Source: UBA4055 sp964648295 (GTDB lineage: Bacteria; UBA4055). From it: a stretch of 64,000 nt of DNA. The position numbers and the translations under genes are program-made. Below, one piece after another: positions 26,346 to 34,153 of this stretch (its first letter is position 1; each line of letters opens with the position of its first letter). The notes beneath the pieces are model-generated. The model saw only the letters and a list, made by a program, of their open reading frames with translations. It did no database searches and had not been told where the DNA came from. The stretch lies in assembly GCA_964648295.1 (NCBI GenBank), contig CAZYNH010000004.1:62001-126000 (forward strand), written 5' to 3'.

Positions 26346-28225
26346 TATTTCGCCTCCTTCTTAAAATCTATCGCGCTTACCGGGCAGGTAGGTCTGCATG
26401 AACCATCCCCGATGCAGAGGTCTTCATTCACAGTTATGCTTCCGTCTTCGTTCTTTACGAATGAAGGGCAGCCGAAATCTTCTATGCAGACAAGATGTTT
26501 TTCGCACTTATTCTGATCGATCTCAACATGTTTCTGAACGAACCCTTCCCTCTTTCTCTGCTGCTTCATGAACTTGAGCATGCACGGATGGCTCGCGATA
26601 ACGACCGAAAATCCTTTATGATCCAGTGACTCCTTAATATATTCAGTCAGTTTGCTCTGCTGATAAGTATCCACTCTTCTTATGAATTTGACGCCGAAAG
26701 ATTCGAGAACTTTATCTATTGATATCTTTTCTCCGATCTCGCCCGTGCCTGCGTGAGGCTGATGTCCTGTCATCGCAGTGGTGTTGTTCTCCATAACGAC
26801 AAGCGTGAAATCGTGATCGTAGAGCACCGCGTTGATGATCGCGGGTAGTCCCGCGTGGAAAAATGTTGAATCGCCGATGAAAGCTAAGACTTTGCGCTTT
26901 TCGTTGCCTATGGCAAGACCGGCGGCTGTCCCGTTCGAGTGCCCCATTGATAAAAGCATTTCGCCCATGTTGTACGGTTCAAAAAATCCGAGCGAATGAC
27001 AGCCTATGTCCCCGACGGTTATCGTTCCTTTCGGCAGTGCCTGCTTTATCGCATGGAAAGCGGATCTGTGGCCGCATCCCGGGCACATCTGGGGTATCCT
27101 CGGGTTCGCGAAAGGCTGGGTAACAGGCCTGATCCCGCTTTCGAACACCTCCGGCCAGTGCGAGGACAGTATTTCCCAGGTTCTTTCGGATGTTAGCTCG
27201 CCCATGATCTCGTCGTGCGTTCTTCTAGTCAGTATCCTGCACTTTATGTTCCTGTCGAAAGCAAGCGATTTGATCTCGTACTCCATTATCCTGTCAAGTT
27301 CTTCGACAATTATTACCTCATCCCTTCCGTTGAGATACGAAGCGATCATTTCATAGGGCGTCGGATAGCTGAAATTTATCTGAAGCAGATCTACGGACTT
27401 TCCGGCCTTATCGAGATTTTCCATTATAGAAAGTGCAGGCATGGAAGATGATATAATCCCAAGTTTCTTACCGTTTATTTCTTTAAGTCCATAAGGTGCG
27501 TAAACATTGTTGAAAGGCGATCTTTCCGATTCTTTCTTTATCAGGTCGAGTTTTTCCATTGCCTTTTTCTTAAGCGGGAAAACAGCTCTTGTTATAGGCA
27601 GATAAGGTCCGTTTTTAACATCGAAATCTGTTTTAAAATCTTTACTCTCCCCTATCGCGCCGAAGCTGATGAGTTCCTTAGCATGGCAAACATGAGTCGT
27701 CAGCCTTAATATTATTGGCATCTGATGCTTTTTTGAGAGCTTTGCTGCTTCTAAGAACATTTTATAGGCTTCGGTCGGTGTGGCCGGCTCCATGACAGGA
27801 ATGTACGACATTCTGGAGAAGTGGCGGTTGTCCTGCTCATTCTGGCTCGAATTCGCGCCCGGATCGTCTCCGAGTATAACGACAAGTCCGCCGGTGAGGT
27901 TCATAAGACCTAGCTGAACGAGCGAGTCCGAAGCGACATTGAGCCCGACCGATTTAAAGAATACGGTCGAGAGATTGCCGTTGATGCTTGATCCGAAGGC
28001 GATCTCGGTCGCGACCTTCTCATTCGTCGCCCACTCGAAATGATATTCCCTCATTTCGCGGGGAACGCTTTCCAGCGCTTCCGCGATCTCAGGTGTGGGC
28101 GACCCGGGGTAACTCGTTATCACTTTTACACCCGCTTCGAGCATTGCTCTGGCAACGGCATGGTTGCCCATGAACAGACCCTTCCACGGCTCTTTATCTG
28201 TAAGCTGTTCGTAAAATTTCTTCAT
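26345..28225 (-). CDS. iorA: Indolepyruvate oxidoreductase subunit alpha
   Basis: The pyrimidine-binding domain comes first (GNHAVARAMLEAGVKVITSYPGSP), then the TPP-binding domain (PQMCPGCGHRSAFH, GDIGCHSLG, GDSTFFHAGLP near 430-450) and a C-terminal ferredoxin-like domain with cysteines in CEKHLVCIEDFGC and CIGDGSCRPTCP for 4Fe-4S clusters. The usual eight-cysteine pattern is imperfect in the first group. I place the start at the ATG at 28225, preceded by GGGAGA; a TTG at 28243 would add six residues. The terminator of the fecR-like gene sits right upstream. Confidence 0.93.
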   Translation of the reverse strand: MKKFYEQLTDKEPWKGLFMGNHAVARAMLEAGVKVITSYPGSPTPEIAEALESVPREMREYHFEWATNEKVATEIAFGSSINGNLSTVFFKSVGLNVASDSLVQLGLMNLTGGLVVILGDDPGANSSQNEQDNRHFSRMSYIPVMEPATPTEAYKMFLEAAKLSKKHQMPIILRLTTHVCHAKELISFGAIGESKDFKTDFDVKNGPYLPITRAVFPLKKKAMEKLDLIKKESERSPFNNVYAPYGLKEINGKKLGIISSSMPALSIMENLDKAGKSVDLLQINFSYPTPYEMIASYLNGRDEVIIVEELDRIMEYEIKSLAFDRNIKCRILTRRTHDEIMGELTSERTWEILSSHWPEVFESGIRPVTQPFANPRIPQMCPGCGHRSAFHAIKQALPKGTITVGDIGCHSLGFFEPYNMGEMLLSMGHSNGTAAGLAIGNEKRKVLAFIGDSTFFHAGLPAIINAVLYDHDFTLVVMENNTTAMTGHQPHAGTGEIGEKISIDKVLESFGVKFIRRVDTYQQSKLTEYIKESLDHKGFSVVIASHPCMLKFMKQQRKREGFVQKHVEIDQNKCEKHLVCIEDFGCPSFVKNEDGSITVNEDLCIGDGSCRPTCPVSAIDFKKEAK

Positions 28226-28247
28226 ATCTTCTCCCGTATACAAAAAA

Positions 28248-28265
28248 GGGCAGCCTCAGCCGCCC
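28248..28265 (-). terminator. Rho-independent terminator of the fecR-like gene
   Basis: On the minus strand GGGCGGC and GCTGCCC pair (one G-U) around a TGAG loop and are followed by six T residues (28242-28247). It ends the kdsA-to-fecR transcript just before iorA. Confidence 0.8.
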
Positions 28266-28275
28266 CGTTCAATTC

Positions 28276-29115
28276 CTATCTTTTCCTGAAAGCTTCCCAT
28301 TCCTGATTTAGTATATTGACATCAGTTTTCGTTTTATTATACTTTCCGTCCTGCCTTATGCTTATCTTCTCTCCTTTGACAATACTTATCCATTCCGAAA
28401 GTGTTACTTCATAGGGCCCGGGGATCTGTTTTGGAGCAAGGGATTGTTTTGGAGCCAGGCTTCCCGAATCCTGTTTTTTAGGCTCGATCTTAAGTTCTGT
28501 CTTTTTTTCTTTTTCAAGATCGACATTCACCTGCCCGTCCATAACAGATATCTCTGTCAAACTTCCGCCGGCGTTCATTTTATATGCCGTGCCTATCACG
28601 GCCGCGACCGCTATAGGTGATTTTACCGTAAAATCCTTCTTTTTAGAGTCGGACCTGTTCACATTCGTCCATGACTCGCCGGTGAACAGATGGCCGCTGA
28701 ATTCAACTTTATCTCCGGACAGATCGAACCTGTCTATAACATATCTGGTTTTTTCATTGAGCCTTATCAGACTGCCGTCGGACAGTTTGATCTCGCATCT
28801 TGATTCAACACCTGTGATAAGAGTGTCTTTTTCAAAGACCTTATCCTCTTCATCCAGGCTGCCGGTCTTCACTTTATTTTTTACTCTTAGCTCTCCAAGC
28901 CTGAAATCGATCTCTCCCACTTCCTTCATGCCGGTAAGAAATTCTTTTTGGGGAACCGCGTCTTTTACAGCAGGTTTTGCGGCGGGTAACTCTTCCGTTT
29001 TCGCCTTTTCCTCAGCTTTATTTACCTTTATTTCATCCACGGCCAGATCAGGCGCGCCGCTTGCTGCAAACAATAAAACCTTAAGCGTAAAAACAGCTAT
29101 CAGCATTCTGCCCAT
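28276..29115 (-). CDS. FecR-domain secreted protein
   Basis: I place the start at the ATG at 29115, preceded by GAGGGGGGAAGT; this gives a signal peptide (MGRMLIAVFTLKVLLFAASG). An upstream ATG at 29181 would overlap coaBC. About 279 residues: a Glu/Lys-rich linker, then a FecR domain with the family core FTVKSPIAVAAVIGTAYKM and the preceding IKLSDGSLIRLNEKTRY. FecR domains in periplasmic proteins sense or scaffold; here no sigma factor or TonB receptor is adjacent, so iron signalling is unlikely. The tail is rich in Lys, Pro and Gln repeats (SLAPKQ twice). Confidence 0.8.
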   Translation of the reverse strand: MGRMLIAVFTLKVLLFAASGAPDLAVDEIKVNKAEEKAKTEELPAAKPAVKDAVPQKEFLTGMKEVGEIDFRLGELRVKNKVKTGSLDEEDKVFEKDTLITGVESRCEIKLSDGSLIRLNEKTRYVIDRFDLSGDKVEFSGHLFTGESWTNVNRSDSKKKDFTVKSPIAVAAVIGTAYKMNAGGSLTEISVMDGQVNVDLEKEKKTELKIEPKKQDSGSLAPKQSLAPKQIPGPYEVTLSEWISIVKGEKISIRQDGKYNKTKTDVNILNQEWEAFRKR

Positions 29116-29125
29116 ACTTCCCCCC

Positions 29126-30325
29126 TCATTTCGATTTGAGTTTGAACAGCTCCCCGATCCTGTCGAGGATATATCCTGCAATTTCTTTCTTATCCATCTC
29201 CGGAAGTCTTTCCGTTCTGCCGGAAGTTATGATCGTAACCCTGTTTGTATCGGTCCCGAAGGCGGGATTATCCTTATTTGTTTCATTCAGGATTATCATA
29301 TCCAGATTTTTTTCTTTGAGCTTTTTTAAAGCGTTCTTCTCCGCATTGTCGGTCTCAAGTGCGAAACCTACAAGTATCTGGCCTTTCTTCTTCAGCTTTC
29401 CGAGTTCTTTAAGAATGTCTTTTGTCCTGTTGAGTTTTAGACTGAACTTCTCTCCGCTCTTCTTTATTTTTGTATCGGATATGTCAGGAGAGTAATCAGC
29501 CACCGCTGCGGACATTATAACGCAGTCGGTTTTTTTAAACTCGGTGACAACCGCTTCGTACATATCACCGGCGGATATCACATCTATTCTTTTAACATGG
29601 GGATCGCACACCTGGTCAGTCCTGCCTGTAACAAGCACTGTTTCGGCTCCCCTGTAAACAGCTTCATCCGCGATTCTGAACCCTGTTTTACCGCTGGAAA
29701 AGTTCGAGATATACCTTACCGGATCTAAAAGCTCAGTTGTCCTTCCTGCAGAGACCAGTATTTTTTTCCCTTTGAGCGGGTTTGTCAGGTTTAAGTAATA
29801 AATGCTTTCTCTGAATATAACCTCAGGTTCAGCCATTCTTCCTTTTGCCTTGTACCCGCAGGCAAGATCTCCGGTCTCAGGATCAAAAAAGATCACGCCC
29901 TGATCCTTAAGAGCTTTAATGTTCCTCTGCACGGCGGGGTTGTAATATATCTTATCGTTCATCGCGGGACACATTATGAGAGTTTTATTATAAGCGAGAA
30001 GCGCGGTGCTGAGGGCGTCATCCGCTATCCCGTTAGCGCACTTCCCTATAATGTTCGCCGTCGCCGGAGCCACAATAAAAATATCCGCCCAGTCAGTCAG
30101 AGACACATGCTCTGCCGACCATTCGTTCACCTCTGAAAAAGTATCGCTGTAGACCTGATTGCCCGAAAGAGTTCTCAATGTGACTTCGGTGATGAACTCA
30201 AGCCCGTTCGATGTAATAACCGCTTTAACATTATGGCCTTCTTTTCTGAAATATCTTATCAGATAGCAGGTCTTGTAGGCAGCTATTCCGCCAGAGATAC
30301 CGATAAGGACATTTTTAGTCTTCAA
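29126..30325 (-). CDS. coaBC: Phosphopantothenoylcysteine decarboxylase/phosphopantothenate-cysteine ligase
   Basis: 399 residues, the usual bifunctional CoaBC. The N-terminal flavoprotein decarboxylase has GISGGIAAYK, the APATANIIGKCANGIADD and CPAMNDKIY substrate-recognition clamp, and catalytic His in SAEHVSL. The ligase half has SAGRTTELLDPVRYISNFSSGKTG and the AAVADYSP motif. It makes 4'-phosphopantetheine for CoA. It starts with TTG at 30325, inside the last codons of rpoZ; GAGGAT lies ten bases upstream. Confidence 0.93.
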   Translation of the reverse strand: MKTKNVLIGISGGIAAYKTCYLIRYFRKEGHNVKAVITSNGLEFITEVTLRTLSGNQVYSDTFSEVNEWSAEHVSLTDWADIFIVAPATANIIGKCANGIADDALSTALLAYNKTLIMCPAMNDKIYYNPAVQRNIKALKDQGVIFFDPETGDLACGYKAKGRMAEPEVIFRESIYYLNLTNPLKGKKILVSAGRTTELLDPVRYISNFSSGKTGFRIADEAVYRGAETVLVTGRTDQVCDPHVKRIDVISAGDMYEAVVTEFKKTDCVIMSAAVADYSPDISDTKIKKSGEKFSLKLNRTKDILKELGKLKKKGQILVGFALETDNAEKNALKKLKEKNLDMIILNETNKDNPAFGTDTNRVTIITSGRTERLPEMDKKEIAGYILDRIGELFKLKSK

Positions 30326-30644
30326 GTTTTGTTATATCCTCATATTCCCATTCAAGTTCTTTGTTGAGCATTTCGTTCATGGATACTCTTATCGCTTTTG
30401 GAAAAACGGGCAGGTCCTCAACAGAAATTTCGGAAACGAATTCCTTGTTGTATTCTTTTTCGGTCCTGTCGTCTATCATGGAGTTGCGGACTTTCTCGAA
30501 TTCTCTGGCATTTCTTCTCTCGATCTGCCTCATTCTCTGTCCTATTACCATGATGCTTTCATAAATATTACCTTCGTCTTCAAATTGCTCCTGACTGATC
30601 TTCCTGTCGTCCCTGTCATCGATGATGTTGTGCTTTTTTTCCAT
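30315..30644 (-). CDS. rpoZ: RNA polymerase omega subunit-like protein
   Basis: 109 residues with an Rpb6/omega core: NIYESIMVIGQRMRQIERRN. The position between gmk and coaBC is the conserved location of rpoZ in many bacteria. Acidic stretches at both ends resemble Bacteroidota-type omega proteins. It assists RNA polymerase assembly. It overlaps coaBC by eleven bases. Confidence 0.85.
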   Translation of the reverse strand: MEKKHNIIDDRDDRKISQEQFEDEGNIYESIMVIGQRMRQIERRNAREFEKVRNSMIDDRTEKEYNKEFVSEISVEDLPVFPKAIRVSMNEMLNKELEWEYEDITKLED

Positions 30645-30656
30645 TTTACTGCCTTT

Positions 30657-31235
30657 TTATTTTATGTTTATTATTCCCTCTTTCGTCAAGATACCCCTGA
30701 GTTGAGCATAAGCGGCATCAAGAGAATCATTCTCTATATTATACGAATATTCTTTCATTTTTTCCATTTCTATTTTCGCGAATTTCAGTCTTTTTTCTAT
30801 TGTATCTGCCGAATCGGTCCCCCTCATTTCGAGCCTTTTTCTGAGCACTTCGAGAGACGGCGGATAGATGAATATCATCACCACATCCTCAGGAAAAATC
30901 TCTTTAATAGAGAGCCCGCCCTGAACATCAACATCCAGTATTACATTTTTGTCTTTCAGAATACAATCCTCGACATATTCTTTCAAAGTTCCGTAAAGAT
31001 TGCCGTATACCGTCTTGTATTCGGCGAAATCGCCGCGAGCGATCTTTTTCTCGAATTCGTCCTTTGTCAGAAAGAAATATTCCACGCCGTTCTTTTCATC
31101 CCCTCTAGGCTCGCGGGTAGTGGCTGAAATTGAGAATTCCAGCTCAGGAAATTCGCTCATCAGCATATTTATCAGCGTTGTTTTGCCGCTGCCCGATGGC
31201 GCGGAGAATACCAGCAGCTTCCCCTTATTCGACAT
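30657..31235 (-). CDS. gmk: Guanylate kinase
   Basis: 192 residues with P-loop SAPSGSGKTT (11-20), the GMP-binding SISATTREPRGDEKNGVEYF region and DVDVQGGLSIK. It phosphorylates GMP to GDP. It overlaps yicC by eleven bases, in the conserved order yicC-gmk-rpoZ-coaBC. Confidence 0.95.
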   Translation of the reverse strand: MSNKGKLLVFSAPSGSGKTTLINMLMSEFPELEFSISATTREPRGDEKNGVEYFFLTKDEFEKKIARGDFAEYKTVYGNLYGTLKEYVEDCILKDKNVILDVDVQGGLSIKEIFPEDVVMIFIYPPSLEVLRKRLEMRGTDSADTIEKRLKFAKIEMEKMKEYSYNIENDSLDAAYAQLRGILTKEGIINIK

Positions 31236-32097
31236 TCTGTACCTGCTCCCTGACCGCTTCGATTATTTCTTTCATTTTAACTGAGATGTGTGATATTTCG
31301 GTAAGATTGGTTTTAGCGGAGATAGTGCTTGCCTCCCTGTGCATTTCCTGAGAGATGTTGTTTAATATCTTTCCCGAGCATTTTTCATCTTTTAGAGTGT
31401 CTCTGAAAAGATCAATGTGCGAGAACAGCCTTGAGATCTCTTCGGAAATGTCCACTTTATCGCTTATTAACACAAGTTCCTGCTCAAGCCTTTCCCTGTT
31501 AAACGAATCTAAGTCGGTCATGGCTTTTAATCTTTCCAGAAGTTTTTCATACTGAACTACGGCTGATCGCGCTGACAGCTCTCTTGTGCTTTCGACCAGT
31601 GTTCCAAGCTCCGCGACCTTTTGCGTCAGGTCAGAAAGGATGTTCGAGCCTTCCTTCTCCCTGTAACCTATCATTGAGTTCAGGGCGGTCTCGAAACATC
31701 TGACCACAACAGCTTCCGTTTCATCGTTCATCCTGCTGTCTTTTATATCAAAGATGTCCGGGAACCTCAGCAGTGTGTCCAGCCCGATATTCTGTTCGAT
31801 CCCGAGTTTTTCAGAAAGCTCTTCGAGAGCCGCTTTATACGCCCTCGCCGTTTCAATGTCAATTCTTTTCTCGCCCGTGCCCTGCGAAGAGATCATGCTC
31901 ACCAGTACTGTAACGCTCCCCCTGTTCAGCTTCTCCTTTATGATCTCTCTGAGCTTCAGCTCAAGTTCATTTAAAAAGGACGGCATCCTGAAATTCAGAT
32001 CAAGGAACCTGTGATTAACGCTCTTGATCTCAACCGAAACATCATACCCCCCGCATGAATCGGTCCCTTTTCCATAACCTGTCATTGATCTCAGCAA
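31225..32097 (-). CDS. yicC: YicC-family endoribonuclease-like protein
   Basis: 290 residues. The N-terminus MLRSMTGYGKG matches the YicC signature; it requires a TTG start at 32097, preferred over the ATG at 32085 because the family begins this way. SVNHRFLDLNFRMPSFL follows, and the C-terminal DUF1732 ends in CSGKILNNISQEMHREASTI, SAKTNLTEISHISVKMKEII. YicC proteins act as stress-related endoribonucleases. The order with gmk is typical. Confidence 0.93.
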   Translation of the reverse strand: MLRSMTGYGKGTDSCGGYDVSVEIKSVNHRFLDLNFRMPSFLNELELKLREIIKEKLNRGSVTVLVSMISSQGTGEKRIDIETARAYKAALEELSEKLGIEQNIGLDTLLRFPDIFDIKDSRMNDETEAVVVRCFETALNSMIGYREKEGSNILSDLTQKVAELGTLVESTRELSARSAVVQYEKLLERLKAMTDLDSFNRERLEQELVLISDKVDISEEISRLFSHIDLFRDTLKDEKCSGKILNNISQEMHREASTISAKTNLTEISHISVKMKEIIEAVREQVQNVE

Positions 32098-32111
32098 TAT
32101 TCTATCTCACT

Positions 32112-32693
32112 TTACTTTATACCTTTTCCTTCAATCAGGGCATCACCCCTGGGTTTTCTTATCTCGTATGACTCCAGCCTGTCGTCCGATACAAACCCTT
32201 CGCCCCATAAAGTATCTCTGCCGTTCTTCACCATCATCACATCAGTATCACTGAATATTCTGGCGTTTTTCCTGTCCCAAATAAGCGTATCTGTATAGAG
32301 AACATATCCCTTTTCGGACCTGAACACCACATTATCACGGGCGGTAAAAAGTTCAGTCAGATCATTAATATCTCCCCTTTCGCTTTCAAGCATTCCGGTC
32401 TCAATTCCCTTTTCATAGAATTTGATTACAAGGCCGGAATCTATCCTGTTCTTGGTAAACCCCGAATTGCCGATAATATCCCTTTCGACATAACCGCCGA
32501 AAAATTTTGCTTTGATCCTGTCTTCACTGGTGATCGTCACGGCCATATCCCATATCCTGTTGTCTGAAACCGATCCGCCGGCCTCTGAACTTGTTGTTTC
32601 AACTGATTTCTTGCCTGAACAGGAAATTGCCGTCACAGCTATAGCGGCCAATACAAACAGCTTAGTCAAGATATCTGCTCTTTGCGGCTTCAA
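32112..32693 (-). CDS. lptC: LPS export protein LptC-like lipoprotein
   Basis: 193 residues with a hydrophobic N-terminus and lipobox (AVTAISC, then SG), so probably a lipoprotein. The rest is an LptC-type beta-jellyroll (NRIWDMAVTITSEDRIKAKF, KGYVLYTDTLIWDRKNARI, GEGFVSDD). LptC links LptBFG to LptA in lipopolysaccharide export. It starts with TTG at 32693, overlapping kdsC by 32 bases. lptA and lptB are not in the window. Confidence 0.82.
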   Translation of the reverse strand: MKPQRADILTKLFVLAAIAVTAISCSGKKSVETTSSEAGGSVSDNRIWDMAVTITSEDRIKAKFFGGYVERDIIGNSGFTKNRIDSGLVIKFYEKGIETGMLESERGDINDLTELFTARDNVVFRSEKGYVLYTDTLIWDRKNARIFSDTDVMMVKNGRDTLWGEGFVSDDRLESYEIRKPRGDALIEGKGIK

Positions 32694-33171
32694 ATTTTCC
32701 GTCTCTTTTTAAAATAAATTCCAGAAATTCCCTGACCGAACCCTTTCCGGCTCTCGATTTGGCTACAAAATCCGCTCTCTCCTTGATCTCCGGGCTTGCA
32801 TCTGAAGGCGCGCCTTTAAGACCCGCGTATTTCATGGCCGACCAGTCGAACCAGTCATCCCCGAAATAAGCTATTTCGTCATCCTCCAGTCCGTACTTGG
32901 CTTTGATCTCCCTGTAAGCGTCTGTCTTGTTAACGAAACCGAAATGCACATCTTCGATGCCCAAAACTTCCGCCCGCTTTTTGACGATCTCTGCAAAACC
33001 TCCTGAGATTATTGAGAATTTTATTCCCATCTCGGGGCACACATGCTTTAAAAAGAAACCGTCCTTCACGCAGAAAGGTTTCATAAGCTCACCGTTCGAA
33101 CTGTAGTAGACCATGCCGTCAGTTAAAGCGCCGTCCACGTCGAGTATCACCATTTTTATTTCTTTCTTCAT
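32662..33171 (-). CDS. kdsC: KDO 8-phosphate phosphatase
   Basis: 169 residues of the C0-cap HAD family. The catalytic Asp11 and Asp13 are in ILDVDGALTDG, with SGG (motif 2), a Lys in NKTDAY, and GDDWFDWSAM (motif 4). It dephosphorylates KDO-8-P. Upstream kdsA makes its substrate, four bases away. VDGALTDG has Ala where Val is usual; this should not matter. Confidence 0.92.
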   Translation of the reverse strand: MKKEIKMVILDVDGALTDGMVYYSSNGELMKPFCVKDGFFLKHVCPEMGIKFSIISGGFAEIVKKRAEVLGIEDVHFGFVNKTDAYREIKAKYGLEDDEIAYFGDDWFDWSAMKYAGLKGAPSDASPEIKERADFVAKSRAGKGSVREFLEFILKRDGKFEAAKSRYLD

Positions 33172-33175
33172 CCGT

Positions 33176-34000
33176 TTATCTCAACTTGTAAATTTTTGTT
33201 GTTTTAACGATCAGTTCTTCTGCGGTAGCAAGATCGATCATCGAGAGGGCGTCGGACAGGGCTTTTGACGGCTCCGGATGCGTTTCCGCGAAAATGCCGT
33301 CAACCGATCCCGTGGCCGCGGCGGCGCAGGCCATAGCTATTGCGTACCCGGGTTGTCCGCCTGATACCGAACCCTCTCCTGCAGGTCTCTGAAGGGAATG
33401 CGTTACATCGTAAATTACCGGGTACCCGAATTCTTTCATATCCATGAAATTCCTGAAATCGACCACAAGATTGTTGTAGCCGAAAGTCGTTCCTCTTTCC
33501 GTAAGCATTACTCTTGAGTTTCCCGCGGACAGGACTTTATCTGCTGCCATTCTCATTTCTTTAGCTGATGCGAACTGGCCTTTTTTTATATTAACAGTTT
33601 TTCCCGACGCCGCGGCCGAGAGAATAAGGTCGGTCTGGCGGCAAAGGAACGCGGGTATCTGGATTATGTCAACGGCCGCCCCTGCAGCTGATGCTTCTGA
33701 AGGCGTATGAACATCTGTCAGTACCGGGAATCCGAACTCCGACCTTACTTTCTTCAGTATTTTCAGCCCCTTTACTATCCCCGGCCCGGTAAACGAGTCA
33801 ATACTTGTTCTGTTTGCTTTGGTATATGACGCCTTAAAAATAATATCGGCCTTGCATCTGACCGATATTCTGTATAACTCTTCCGCTGTTGACATAACCA
33901 TATCTTCATTTTCGATCACGCAGGGCCCCATGATATAGAACAACCTTCCTTCATTCCGGAACATCCTTTCGACAATTCTGTCTGTATCAAGCTTTTTCAT
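33176..34000 (-). CDS. kdsA: 3-Deoxy-8-phosphooctulonate synthase
   Basis: 274 residues of the class I aldolase-like DAHP/KDO8P synthase family: MGPCVIENED, FKASYTKANRTSIDSFTGPG, DVHTPSEA, IPAFLCRQTDL, NIKKGQFASAKEM, ERGTTFGYNNLVVDFRN. It condenses arabinose 5-phosphate with phosphoenolpyruvate. It is the first gene of the transcript kdsA-kdsC-lptC-yicC-gmk-rpoZ-coaBC-fecR. Confidence 0.95.
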   Translation of the reverse strand: MKKLDTDRIVERMFRNEGRLFYIMGPCVIENEDMVMSTAEELYRISVRCKADIIFKASYTKANRTSIDSFTGPGIVKGLKILKKVRSEFGFPVLTDVHTPSEASAAGAAVDIIQIPAFLCRQTDLILSAAASGKTVNIKKGQFASAKEMRMAADKVLSAGNSRVMLTERGTTFGYNNLVVDFRNFMDMKEFGYPVIYDVTHSLQRPAGEGSVSGGQPGYAIAMACAAAATGSVDGIFAETHPEPSKALSDALSMIDLATAEELIVKTTKIYKLR

Positions 34001-34153
34001 GCTTATTTTTCCCGAACATTATTAAAGATACAGAAGATAAGAATAAACGCCTGTAAACACAATGAAAAACTTAAGAGCTTTTATTGAGAATTACTCTTTA
34101 CTTCGGGCCATTTTTTGTTTATTTTGTTAAAAAGACACAATCAGGGACAAGAC

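Noticed and set aside
27006..27356. Plus-strand frame opposite iorA
   Set aside because: It is antisense to conserved TPP-domain sequence and has no independent support.
28226..28243. TTG start of iorA at 28243
   Set aside because: The ATG at 28225 has a good GGGAGA ribosome site and the added residues fall in the upstream terminator.
28589..29329. Long plus-strand open frame opposite the fecR-like and coaBC genes
   Set aside because: It is antisense to two well-supported genes and has low-complexity Ser/Leu/Phe-rich content.
29136..29495. Plus-strand frame opposite coaBC
   Set aside because: It mirrors the coaBC coding sequence; no domain or ribosome site.
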